Below are positions 14,696-22,385 of a stretch of DNA of 36,221 nt, one piece after another. Each line of letters starts with the position of its first letter. Position 1 is the first letter of the stretch. This DNA is from a bacterium (GTDB taxonomy: Bacteria; Myxococcota_A; UBA9160; UBA6930): assembly GCA_024226235.1 (NCBI GenBank), contig JAAELW010000436.1, forward strand, positions 1 to 36,221, given 5' to 3'. A program made the position numbers and the translations under genes. The notes beneath the pieces were generated by a model. That model saw nothing but the letters and a program-made list of their open reading frames with translations. It searched no databases and had not been told where the DNA came from.

Positions 14696-15841
14696 TCAGC
14701 CCCCCACGTCGATCACGACGTGCTCGCCATCTTCGGCTACGCGATCCAACCGGATCGAATTGCCGGACTCGAGACGAGCCCGGATCTCCGGAACCGTCTT
14801 CGCCACCGAGTCCACGATGACGTCGCCTTCACGCAGCCCGTGGCTTGCTGCCCACCCCTCGGGCTCCACATGCCAGACCCAGAACACACCCGGCCCGACC
14901 GGTGAGAACATCGCGCCGAGTTCCTTCACCAGCACCCAGTCCAGGCCGCCGAGGGTCACGCGGGGATCGCCGGTGCGCTTCAGCCAGAGACGTTTGCGCT
15001 TGTAGTCGATACGGATCACGAACTGACGCAGCACGTCGTAGCCGATCACCGAGTCGTTCGGAGCCATGTTGTACCAGCCCTTGGGGGCCACGAGCAGGGG
15101 CATCGAAGGAAACCCGAAGCCCGCCCAGCGGAAGCTGTCGGTCTCCATCAACAAGACCTTCATCGCTCCCTGCACGGTTCCGATTTCGCCGAAATCCCGC
15201 AGGCTGGTCAGGTCGATACCGAGCTTGCGGGCGACGCTGCCCGAGAGAATGGCGGAATCCGGGGCGCCCGAGTCGAGAAGCACACGTGCCGTCTTCCCGC
15301 CGATCTCGATCTCGGTCAGGATGCGCGTGCCCGCGCGCTTGAACTTCACCACTCGCTCGTCGGGCGCGTCGGTCTCTTCCGGCACCCGGTACTTCTTCGG
15401 GTCGAGAAAGCGGACGCGTTCGCCCGGATAGTCGAGTTCGAGCACGTAGTCGTCGAGAAACTCCCCCCCGAGAAGCCCGTACTCCCAGCCCGTCTTCGAC
15501 GCGGTATCGCTGACCCTCGTATCGACCCGGAATTGGAGGTCTCGACCGAGCCGGGTGCCTCTGCGATAGGGTGTCGTCTTGGTGCGGCGAACCCGCACGC
15601 CCAGCGAGCGGGCCATCCTCGGGGTCACGACAGAGGCGGCCGCACCCGTGTCGAGCATCATCACGAATGGCGTCTGGCCATCGGGAGCCAGGTCGACCAT
15701 CACCCGGGTCGGATGACCGGGAACGAATGGCAGCACATCGATGACGGCTTCAGCAGCGGGCTCTGCCGGTTCCCCGGCCCATCCTGCCGCCGCAAGGAGT
15801 GCGAAGAGGACGATCGCCACCCACGAGAGCAAGCCGCACAT
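14696..15841 (-). CDS. Exported two-lobed retropepsin-like aspartic protease with PDZ domain
   Basis: A 381-residue protein with an N-terminal signal or anchor (CGLLSWVAIVLFALLAAAGWA). Two retropepsin-like lobes follow in one chain: FVMMLDTGAAASVV with DTGA at 64-67, and ARVLLDSGAPDSAILS with DSGA at 190-193, each with the hydrophobic-hydrophobic-Asp-Thr/Ser-Gly pattern. The second lobe ends at about 290 (DSVIGYDVLRQFVIRIDYKRKRLWL). Residues 300-381 look like a PDZ domain (WHVEPEGWAASHGLREGDVIVDS). Two Asp motifs in cis could make a pepsin-like active site without dimerisation. It probably works in the periplasm. It starts 13 bases after the DUF4340 stop, so it belongs to the Gld-like operon. 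Confidence 0.85.
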   Translation of the reverse strand: MCGLLSWVAIVLFALLAAAGWAGEPAEPAAEAVIDVLPFVPGHPTRVMVDLAPDGQTPFVMMLDTGAAASVVTPRMARSLGVRVRRTKTTPYRRGTRLGRDLQFRVDTRVSDTASKTGWEYGLLGGEFLDDYVLELDYPGERVRFLDPKKYRVPEETDAPDERVVKFKRAGTRILTEIEIGGKTARVLLDSGAPDSAILSGSVARKLGIDLTSLRDFGEIGTVQGAMKVLLMETDSFRWAGFGFPSMPLLVAPKGWYNMAPNDSVIGYDVLRQFVIRIDYKRKRLWLKRTGDPRVTLGGLDWVLVKELGAMFSPVGPGVFWVWHVEPEGWAASHGLREGDVIVDSVAKTVPEIRARLESGNSIRLDRVAEDGEHVVIDVGG

Positions 15842-15854
15842 CCTCGCCACTCCG

Positions 15855-17285
15855 CTAGTCCTCCTCGGCCCCTTCTTCTGCAACCTCGCCCTCTGCCTCA
15901 CCCAGATCCTCAGCCGGCTCCTGTGTGGCCAGGAATCGGGCGCGCCAGGCTTCGAGGTCCACCGGCAGGTGCTCCGAGAGGGAGGCGTCGAGCCAATAGA
16001 CGATCGGATCCCCTGCGCGCTGTGCCGCGATCCCACGGCCGGGTTCGATGCGACCCAGGCTCAGCTCTGCCAGCGGCTCGCCGCCCTCTTCTGCTGGGTA
16101 CACCCGCAAGACGGCCCCTGCCGGGGCCAGCCCCATTCCGGCCAGCTCCTCCTCGCCCATGCTCTCAGCCGCGATGCCGACCGCTTCGAGGGTCGAGAGT
16201 TCCGACAGCAGTCGGCTCGCCTTGCCCGGAGCCAACGCTTCGGGCTGGGCCTCCCAAGCGCCCTGCTCGGTCAACCGAGCCTGGATGGTCAGATCTTCGT
16301 CGGCTTCCCGAAACGTCAGTTCGAAGCGCGCCGCATCGTTCACCTCGAAACGAGAGAGTTCCTTGAAGCGGAAGGCCACGACGGTGCGCGGAAGATCGTC
16401 GAACCGACTCTGGGCAATCTCGTACAGATGACCATCGCGTCCCTTCGCAATGCGGTTCGTGCCGTCCCCCGCACCCGCGATCTGCAGATCTGCCAGGATC
16501 GCATCCTGCTCGCCATGCAGGATCACCCGATACGCCGGAGAATCGAAGGCCGCCTGCTGCGCGTCATCCGGCGCATCCAGATAGCCTTCGGCGCGCAGGA
16601 AGCGCAGGTCCGAGAGCAGGCCTGAAACGGCACTTTCGTCGGCCTCCGCATCGAGCGGCTTGTGCAGGCGCCAGATGTCGCCCTGCTTCGCGATGCCGAC
16701 ACCGCCATCCTGCCAGCGGACTTCAACGGCCCGGACCGCATCCAGATCGAAATCGAGCACCCGCGAATCGCGCAACTCGGCCAGGCTCTTGCGCATCGCG
16801 CCGAGCCGGTGGGTCGCCACGCTGAACACGCGGGCATCGCCTTCTGCGGCCACATAGCTATTGCCACCGGTCGGAACGGGATCGCCCAGGATCAGCGCCA
16901 CCTCGCGCTCGCCAGCCGTCGCGCGCACGTCCGGATCACCCGCCAGCCCGTAGCTTTCGCGCGGCTCCGGATCGTCGAAGACCGACTCGGTAACCAGATC
17001 CGCAACCGCATTCGCCAGAGCATCGGCCGCGCTGGCATCCGCCGGGAATTCGATCGGCTCTCGCAGCGTCCAGCCCTCAGCCGCCCTTTCGAGACGCACG
17101 GATTGTTCGTCCGTGGTCTGCAACACGAGTGCACTCAGATCCGCGGGGACCAGATCCGGAAAGACCTCCTTCTCGGTCAGTTCGGCGGCGGCGCGCTCGT
17201 CGGCACCTCCCACCTCCCAGAACCAGACGAAGGCACCGAGCGCCGCCACCGCGACAGTCATCCACAGGGTCGTTCTCGGATTCAC
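15855..17285 (-). CDS. DUF4340 domain membrane-anchored protein
   Basis: A 476-residue protein. One membrane segment lies at residues 5-22 (TTLWMTVAVAALGAFVWFW), followed by a large extracytoplasmic part made of DUF4340 repeats (LEDERAAEGWTLREP-like strands such as VRLERAAEGWTLREPIEF, VRWQDGGVGIAKQGDIWRLHKPL). It ends in an acidic tail (EGEVAEEGAEED). DUF4340 proteins usually sit next to GldG-like proteins in ABC exporters of unknown cargo, as here. The start is GTG 17285; an out-of-frame ATG overlapping the upstream stop at 17300-17302 leads to a stop after six codons, so it is not the start. Function beyond membership of the complex is unknown. Confidence 0.82.
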   Translation of the reverse strand: MNPRTTLWMTVAVAALGAFVWFWEVGGADERAAAELTEKEVFPDLVPADLSALVLQTTDEQSVRLERAAEGWTLREPIEFPADASAADALANAVADLVTESVFDDPEPRESYGLAGDPDVRATAGEREVALILGDPVPTGGNSYVAAEGDARVFSVATHRLGAMRKSLAELRDSRVLDFDLDAVRAVEVRWQDGGVGIAKQGDIWRLHKPLDAEADESAVSGLLSDLRFLRAEGYLDAPDDAQQAAFDSPAYRVILHGEQDAILADLQIAGAGDGTNRIAKGRDGHLYEIAQSRFDDLPRTVVAFRFKELSRFEVNDAARFELTFREADEDLTIQARLTEQGAWEAQPEALAPGKASRLLSELSTLEAVGIAAESMGEEELAGMGLAPAGAVLRVYPAEEGGEPLAELSLGRIEPGRGIAAQRAGDPIVYWLDASLSEHLPVDLEAWRARFLATQEPAEDLGEAEGEVAEEGAEED

Positions 17286-17298
17286 GCGCGATCTCTTC

Positions 17299-18900
17299 TC
17301 ATCGACCCGGCGCGCGCCGCCGCCGCCACCAGGCGACGACGCCGAGTACGGCCACCATCTCGGGCAGCACGAAGAGCGAGACGTAGCGGAGATCGAGGAA
17401 GTCCTCGGTCGTGAGCTGGAGCCGGCTGGCGACTCCAGTCTTCGGGCGGATCGAAATCGACTCCACATCCCCAAGCAGCCAGTTCAGCGAATTCACGAAG
17501 AAGTCGCGGTTCACATAGGCACCGATCAGCTGATTGGAGGCGAAGTCGGCGTCACCGACGACGACGATCCGCGCCGGATCGGCTGGGGCGCCCCCTTCGG
17601 CGGCATCGGCTCCTGCGAGGCTCAACGTGCCAGCGACCGCCATCGTGACCGGGCCCCGGGTATCCTCGGGATCAAAGCCCACCTCACCCGCCTGCTCGAG
17701 GCGAGCGAAATCGACCTCCGCCCATGAATCCGCGCCGGTTCGAACCAGCGATTGGAACGCGCCGGCCGCCTCTGCGGCGACCGTCAGGCTACGCGCGAAC
17801 TCGTAGACGGTGTAGCCCCGCAGCTCATCGGTGATCGGGTGGGGGCCGTAGTCCTTCGCGAAGGGCGTCGTCGGAGTGCCGACCATGCCACCGACCAGAT
17901 CGACCACGACGTCCTCGCCGACCGTCACCCCCCACTCCGCCAGCATCGGTGCCACATCGGTATTGGCACGGGGATCGAGCAGTATCAGCAGCGCACCGCC
18001 CTGCTCCGCATAGGCACGCAACGCCTGATGCTCGAGATCGAGGAACGGGCGAGTCGGCCCGGCCACGACGACGACATCGGCATCGGCCGGAACCTTGCCC
18101 GTCGTGGCCAACAGAATCGTCCCGACTTCGTAGTTCTCGTTCGTCAGCGCTTCGGCTGCAAAGGCAAAACCGGTCGCCTCCTCGGCGCCATCGCCCTCGG
18201 TGGGTCTCTCATTGTGGCCGACGACGAAATAGACCTTCTTCTGGTCGCGCCGCGTGAGCTTGACGATCGCCTGGGTCAACGCCTCTTCCGTCAGCTCGCG
18301 AACCTCGACGGATTCCTCGCCAATGGTCACATGGAGAAGGCCCTCGCGCAGCCGCTCGGGCTCGATCTCGAGTTGCCGCAAACGGCCGGGCTGGCGCTCC
18401 GGATCGAGCCATTCGACCTTCACCTTCTCGGAGACGAAGCTGTAACGCTCGAGCAACTCCTTCGCCGGCACCGCGGCCATCGGCGAGTAGACGCCGACCA
18501 CGACGAGATCGCTCTCGAGACCCGCAAGCAGGCTGTGGGTCTGGCCCGAAAGCGAATGGGCCTCGGCGCTCGTCCAATCCCAATGGGTGTGGTAGCGGGT
18601 GGACAGGAACGCCAGCAGCCCGAGGAACGCAATCCCCAGTGCGGCCGTCAGGACCGCACTGCTGCCGTACTTCCCGGCGCGTCGGGCTTCCCCGGTCTGC
18701 ATCCGCTCTCGGAAAGCATCCAGGTTCGAGAAGAGCGCACTCCCCATCAAAGCGAGGCCAACGACCAGGTTGCCGATGCTCCAGACCAGCTCGTTCCAGA
18801 GCAGCACCGGACCCGAAAGCAGCTGCATCAAGAAGGAGAGCACGGCAAACAGGAATGCGACACCACCGAGTGCCATCAGCAAGCTCGACCAGACCTTCAT
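17299..18900 (-). CDS. GldG-like ABC-transporter auxiliary protein
   Basis: A 533-residue protein. Three N-terminal membrane segments (about 5-30, 38-58, 80-100) precede a large extracytoplasmic GldG/IFT52-like domain: HSLSGQTHSLLAGLESDLVVVGVYSP, VKVEWLDPERQP, QKKVYFVVGHNERP, ALRAYAEQGGALLILLDP. A C-terminal membrane segment and basic tail follow (LFVLPEMVAVLGVVAWWRRRR). In Bacteroidota GldG works with GldA and GldF in gliding; outside that group the same trio has an unknown export or envelope role. ATG 18900 shares its A with the permease stop (TGATG) and follows GAGG; a GTG nine bases earlier is possible. The full gldA-F-G-DUF4340 order supports the assignment. Confidence 0.87.
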   Translation of the reverse strand: MKVWSSLLMALGGVAFLFAVLSFLMQLLSGPVLLWNELVWSIGNLVVGLALMGSALFSNLDAFRERMQTGEARRAGKYGSSAVLTAALGIAFLGLLAFLSTRYHTHWDWTSAEAHSLSGQTHSLLAGLESDLVVVGVYSPMAAVPAKELLERYSFVSEKVKVEWLDPERQPGRLRQLEIEPERLREGLLHVTIGEESVEVRELTEEALTQAIVKLTRRDQKKVYFVVGHNERPTEGDGAEEATGFAFAAEALTNENYEVGTILLATTGKVPADADVVVVAGPTRPFLDLEHQALRAYAEQGGALLILLDPRANTDVAPMLAEWGVTVGEDVVVDLVGGMVGTPTTPFAKDYGPHPITDELRGYTVYEFARSLTVAAEAAGAFQSLVRTGADSWAEVDFARLEQAGEVGFDPEDTRGPVTMAVAGTLSLAGADAAEGGAPADPARIVVVGDADFASNQLIGAYVNRDFFVNSLNWLLGDVESISIRPKTGVASRLQLTTEDFLDLRYVSLFVLPEMVAVLGVVAWWRRRRAPGR

Positions 18901-19748
18901 CACCGCCACCTCACGGACTCGACCGAAGTCTTGGTCGAGATCAGGAACGCGCCGATCATGAAGCCGAAATAGGCCAGGTCACGAGTATCGACCAGGCCAC
19001 GCGCGAGCTTGTCGAAGTGATCGGAGGTGGACAGCCAGGTGAGCACAGCGGACAAGCTCGAGGTCGTACCGCCCGCGCCTTCCGCCACCCCGAGATCCGC
19101 GACGACCGAGAGCAGCCATAGGACCAACAGCAGGGCCAGGGCCAGGAAGAACGCCACGAGCTGGTTGCGTGTCACCGACGAGGCGAAGGTGCCCACCGCG
19201 GCATAGGTGAGCCCCAGAAGCCACAGACCAAGCAGGCCCGCCAACGTCTGGAGGCCCTCCGGATCCGGATCTGCCAGATCGAAGCCGCCGAAGATCAATC
19301 CCAAGATCGGAGTATCCCCATCCAGGAAGAGCAGCGACGGGAAGAAGGCCATCATCGCAATCAACAGCGTGACGAAGGCCGCTGCCGCCAGATACTTCCC
19401 GATCACCAGCTCCCACATCGTGACCGGGCTCGTCATCAAGAGCTCCTCGGTACCGTTCGTCTTCTCCGTCGCGAACAGGCCCATCGTGATGCCCGGAATC
19501 AGGAACAGGAAGACGATCCACATGACCTGGATGAAAGGACCGATCAGCTGGTTGTTCAGGTTGAGCTCGCGCAGCGCTTCGATCTGCCCGATCTGCTGGT
19601 AGTAATTGATCGCTTCGCGAAAGCCCTGCACCGAGAGCAGGAAGAAGAAGCCCGCGAGCACCGCGAACATCGTGAGCACTGCGTAGGCCACCGGCGAAAC
19701 GAAGAGCGAGCGAAGCTCCCGTCCGGCGATCGCACCGACATGTCTCAT
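18900..19748 (-). CDS. GldF-like ABC-2 type permease
   Basis: A 282-residue integral membrane protein with about six helices. The cytoplasmic N terminus VGAIAGRELRSLFVSPVAYAVL is typical of ABC-2 permeases, and residues 93-110 (ATEKTNGTEELLMTSPVT) are the conserved loop that contacts the ATPase. Long hydrophobic runs follow (FVTLLIAMMAFFPSLLFL, LVAFFLALALLLVLWLLSVVA). It should form the membrane channel for the ATPase encoded just upstream, with which it overlaps by 4 nt (ATGA, 19745-19748). The exported substrate is unknown. Confidence 0.9.
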   Translation of the reverse strand: MRHVGAIAGRELRSLFVSPVAYAVLTMFAVLAGFFFLLSVQGFREAINYYQQIGQIEALRELNLNNQLIGPFIQVMWIVFLFLIPGITMGLFATEKTNGTEELLMTSPVTMWELVIGKYLAAAAFVTLLIAMMAFFPSLLFLDGDTPILGLIFGGFDLADPDPEGLQTLAGLLGLWLLGLTYAAVGTFASSVTRNQLVAFFLALALLLVLWLLSVVADLGVAEGAGGTTSSLSAVLTWLSTSDHFDKLARGLVDTRDLAYFGFMIGAFLISTKTSVESVRWR

Positions 19749-20482
19749 GCCGCCTCCTCCTTTTCGCGAAGGATGATGCGAGCGAACATGTCCTCGAGGC
19801 TCTCCCCGCCTTCGGTCAGCTCGGCCAGGCTCTTGTCGAGCACTTTCTTGCCCTCGTGGACCATGATGACCCGCCGGCAGATGGCCTCGACCTCGGCCAG
19901 GATGTGGGTCGAGAGCACGATCGTATGGGCCGCCTTCTCCGGATCGGCCAGCTCGGCAATCAGGTGCCGGATCTCGCGGATCTGGATCGGGTCGAGGCCC
20001 ACTGTGGGCTCGTCCAGGATCAGCACCTTCGGGTCGTGGACGATGGCCTGCGCGATCCCGACCCGCTGTCGGAAGCCCTTCGAGAGCGAGCCGATCACGC
20101 GTCGATGCACGTCGGCCAGCCCACAGCGCTCTGTCGCGCTCTCCACTGCAGCCTTGCGCTGGCCCCGGGGTACGTCCTTGATCTTCGCGACGTAGGTGAG
20201 GTAGCCGGTCACGTCCATTTCGGGATAGAGCGGCGGCGTCTCCGGCAGGTAGCCGACCGCTCGTCTTGCCGCGAGGGGATCGCCGAAGATGTCGTGGCCT
20301 GCGATCCGCGCGGTGCCGTCCGTCGCGGGCAGGAAGCCCGTCAGGATGCGCATCGTGGTGGTCTTGCCAGCGCCGTTCGGCCCGAGAAAGCCAACGACCT
20401 CTCCGGCCTCAGCAGTGAAGGAGACCCCGTCGACCGCGACGAAGTCCCCGTAGCGTTTGGTAATGCCGTCCGCCTCGATCAA
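19745..20482 (-). CDS. GldA-like ABC transporter ATP-binding protein
   Basis: A 245-residue ATPase. Walker A is GPNGAGKT at 34-41, the Q-loop region GYLPETPPLYPEM at 78-89, the signature LSKGFRQR at 133-140, Walker B VLILDEPTVGLDP at 153-165, and the H-loop His is in VLSTHILAEVEAI. The YLPE and SKGFRQR variants are typical of ABC-2 exporters of the GldA/NatA/YhaP group. The start is TTG 20482: it has GGAGG seven bases upstream, gives the usual N terminus (IEADGITKRYG) and overlaps the TetR stop as TTGA. The longer open frame to 20806 is antisense-like noise inside tetR. Confidence 0.9.
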   Translation of the reverse strand: MIEADGITKRYGDFVAVDGVSFTAEAGEVVGFLGPNGAGKTTTMRILTGFLPATDGTARIAGHDIFGDPLAARRAVGYLPETPPLYPEMDVTGYLTYVAKIKDVPRGQRKAAVESATERCGLADVHRRVIGSLSKGFRQRVGIAQAIVHDPKVLILDEPTVGLDPIQIREIRHLIAELADPEKAAHTIVLSTHILAEVEAICRRVIMVHEGKKVLDKSLAELTEGGESLEDMFARIILREKEEAA

Positions 20483-21153
20483 GACGTTTCCTCCGAACCC
20501 GCGCTGCCGCGCAGGAAAATGTCCACGATCTGGTGAGCCGTCTCCAAATAGAACGCGCGCTGGGCCGCATCGTCTTCGGGCGCCTCGGCCACACCGATCA
20601 CCAGGCTGGTGATGACCAGATCCACCGCACCGAGAAAGAGTGCCGCAGCCACCCTGACGTCGAGATCTTCGCGCAACTCGCCGCGCTCCTTGGCTCCGAT
20701 CAGGATGCCCTCGAACGCCGAGAACAGGCTCCCCACCGCCTGCTGTTGGGCCGGTTCTGCGAACCGACTGGAGCGCTGGATTTCGATCACGAGCACCTTC
20801 ACCCAATCCGGCCGCAACCGGAACGCATTCAGGATGAGCGTGGCGATGGACACCAACTGGTTGCGCACTGTTCCCGGCCCACGGCCGATCGCGTGCAGTG
20901 CCTCCAGCAGGCCGCCCCAGCGCTCGTCGAAGATGGTGGCGAGGATCTCGTCCTTGTTCTTGAAATAGTGATAGACGAGCCCATACGCGATCTCGGCCTC
21001 GGCCGAGATATCCGAGATTCGCGCCTTGTGGAAGCCCTTACGGGCAAAAACCACGATAGCGGCCTCTAGGATGCGATCCCGCTTCTCGCCCTTCGGTTTC
21101 GGGGCGGAATCGTCGTCCTTGGGCTGAAGAGCTGCAGGTTGGGGGCGCGCCAT
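20479..21153 (-). CDS. TetR/AcrR family transcriptional regulator
   Basis: A 224-residue regulator. After a charged N terminus (QPKDDDSAPKPKGEK) the DNA-binding domain spans about 24-72: RDRILEAAIVVFARKGFHKARISDISAEAEIAYGLVYHYFKNKDEIL, with the helix-turn-helix at about 45-66. The rest is a helical ligand/dimer domain of the FadR/YbiH kind (WVKVLVIEIQRSSRF). It leads the Gld-like operon, overlapping the ATPase start, so it probably controls that operon and itself. No strong ribosome site is seen; the ATG could be 21153 or 21162. It is divergent from the WaaG-like gene, and a small dyad lies between them. Confidence 0.88.
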   Translation of the reverse strand: MARPQPAALQPKDDDSAPKPKGEKRDRILEAAIVVFARKGFHKARISDISAEAEIAYGLVYHYFKNKDEILATIFDERWGGLLEALHAIGRGPGTVRNQLVSIATLILNAFRLRPDWVKVLVIEIQRSSRFAEPAQQQAVGSLFSAFEGILIGAKERGELREDLDVRVAAALFLGAVDLVITSLVIGVAEAPEDDAAQRAFYLETAHQIVDIFLRGSAGSEETS

Positions 21154-21197
21154 GATCCGCATTGAAGAAGGGTGTCGCTTCGGCCGGAGCCGAGCGC

Positions 21198-21217
21198 GGC
21201 AATATACTACCCTTGCC
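21198..21217. promoter_or_regulatory. Possible operator/promoter between tetR and waaG-like gene
   Basis: The 122-bp divergent gap contains GGCAATATACTACCCTTGCC, a dyad with GGCAA/TTGCC arms and an A/T-rich centre in an otherwise GC-rich region. Read leftwards, TATATT or TAGTAT could serve as a -10 box for tetR, with TCGACC about 17 bases before it. The short arms make a TetR-type operator plausible, not proven. Confidence 0.3.
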
Positions 21218-21275
21218 TCGGCGGTCGAGGGCACCCCGAGACCGACCCTTCGCCAAGGGGAGCCGGCACTCATCG

Positions 21276-22385
21276 ATGCGGATCGCGCTGGTGATCGAAC
21301 GATTCGAGCCGGGAGGTGGAGTCGAAGGCGCTGCGTGGGCCACAGCCCACGCCCTTCACGCCGCAGGCGACGAGGTGCATGTCATCTGCCGCCATGCGGC
21401 CCCTGCCTCCGGCCCGATCGCCCGGCTCCTCCGCGTTTCGGCTGGCTGGCAGCCCTGGCGGGTCCTGGCCTTCTCACGAGCTGCTGCGCAAGCCGCCCCC
21501 CGTGGCCGGAGCGGCCCTTTCGATGCCGTCCACGCGTTCTCCCGCACCCGCCACCAGGACGTGTACCGGACCGGGGGCGGCTGCCACGCGGCGTACATGG
21601 AGCGGGCCTACGGTGCGGCCGGGGCGAGCTGGCGCCGGCTCACGCCTCGTCACGCGGCGATTCTCGGAATCGAGGGCTCGGTCTTCCGCGATCCGAGCCA
21701 ATGGCTGCAATGCAACTCCGAAATGGTGCGGAGCGAGATCCTGGATCGCTATCCGATCGCTTCCGAGCGAATCGTCGTGATCCCCAACGGAGTCGACCTC
21801 GATCGCTTTCGACCGCGTGCGGATCCGACCGACCGCGATGCGCTGCGCCTGCAGTTCGATTCCGACGATCGGCTCGTATGGCTGCTGGTCGGCCACGGCT
21901 ACCGGCGCAAGGGCATCGACACCGCGATCCGCGCGCTCGCCGGGCTCCCAGAACGAACCAGCCTGCTGTGGATCGCCGGCCGGGAGCAGGCCCCTGCACG
22001 AGCCCTGGCTGCGCAGCTCGGTGTGGCGGACCGGGTGCGGCTGCTCGGCCGCGACCACGATCCGGCCGACCTCTACGCAGCCGCCGACGCATTCATCCTG
22101 CCGACCCGCTACGACGCGTTCGCAAATGTCTGTCTGGAGGCGGCCGCGAGCGGTTTGCCCGTACTGACGAGTGGCGCCAACGGAGCCGCGGCCTGGCTGG
22201 GCGACGCGGGACTCGTCGTCGACGACCCGGAGGACGTCGAGGGCTTCAGCGAGGCACTCGCGAGCCTCACCGATACCGAACAGCGCGCGGCCCTGGGCCG
22301 TGCCGCCCGGGCACGGGCCGAGACCCGAAGCTGGGCCGACCACGTGCGCGATCTGCATGCCCTCTACGCAAAGCTGAATCCATGA
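21276..22385 (+). CDS. GT4 family glycosyltransferase, WaaG-like (LPS core)
   Basis: A 369-residue GT-B glycosyltransferase. The N-terminal domain begins IALVIERFEPGGGVEGAAW, comparable to the start of WaaG. VHAFSRTRHQDVYRTGGGCHAAYMERAY resembles WaaG's FNKMPGLDVYFAADVCY segment. The C-terminal Rossmann half has VVIPNGVDLDRF, LLVGHGYRRKGIDTAIRAL and the donor-binding block LPTRYDAFANVCLEAAASGLPVLTS; the first Glu of the usual EX7E motif is Asp here. It probably adds a hexose from a nucleotide sugar to the LPS inner core at the cytoplasmic face of the membrane. ATG 21276 is preferred over the extension to 21162, which overlaps the tetR promoter region. It is coupled to the kinase-like gene by ATGA. 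Confidence 0.85.
   Translation: MRIALVIERFEPGGGVEGAAWATAHALHAAGDEVHVICRHAAPASGPIARLLRVSAGWQPWRVLAFSRAAAQAAPRGRSGPFDAVHAFSRTRHQDVYRTGGGCHAAYMERAYGAAGASWRRLTPRHAAILGIEGSVFRDPSQWLQCNSEMVRSEILDRYPIASERIVVIPNGVDLDRFRPRADPTDRDALRLQFDSDDRLVWLLVGHGYRRKGIDTAIRALAGLPERTSLLWIAGREQAPARALAAQLGVADRVRLLGRDHDPADLYAAADAFILPTRYDAFANVCLEAAASGLPVLTSGANGAAAWLGDAGLVVDDPEDVEGFSEALASLTDTEQRAALGRAARARAETRSWADHVRDLHALYAKLNP

Noticed and set aside
21152-22381. In-frame extension upstream of the kinase-like gene
   Set aside because: It overlaps the WaaG-like gene throughout in another frame; the ATG at 22382 with the ATGA overlap is the natural start.
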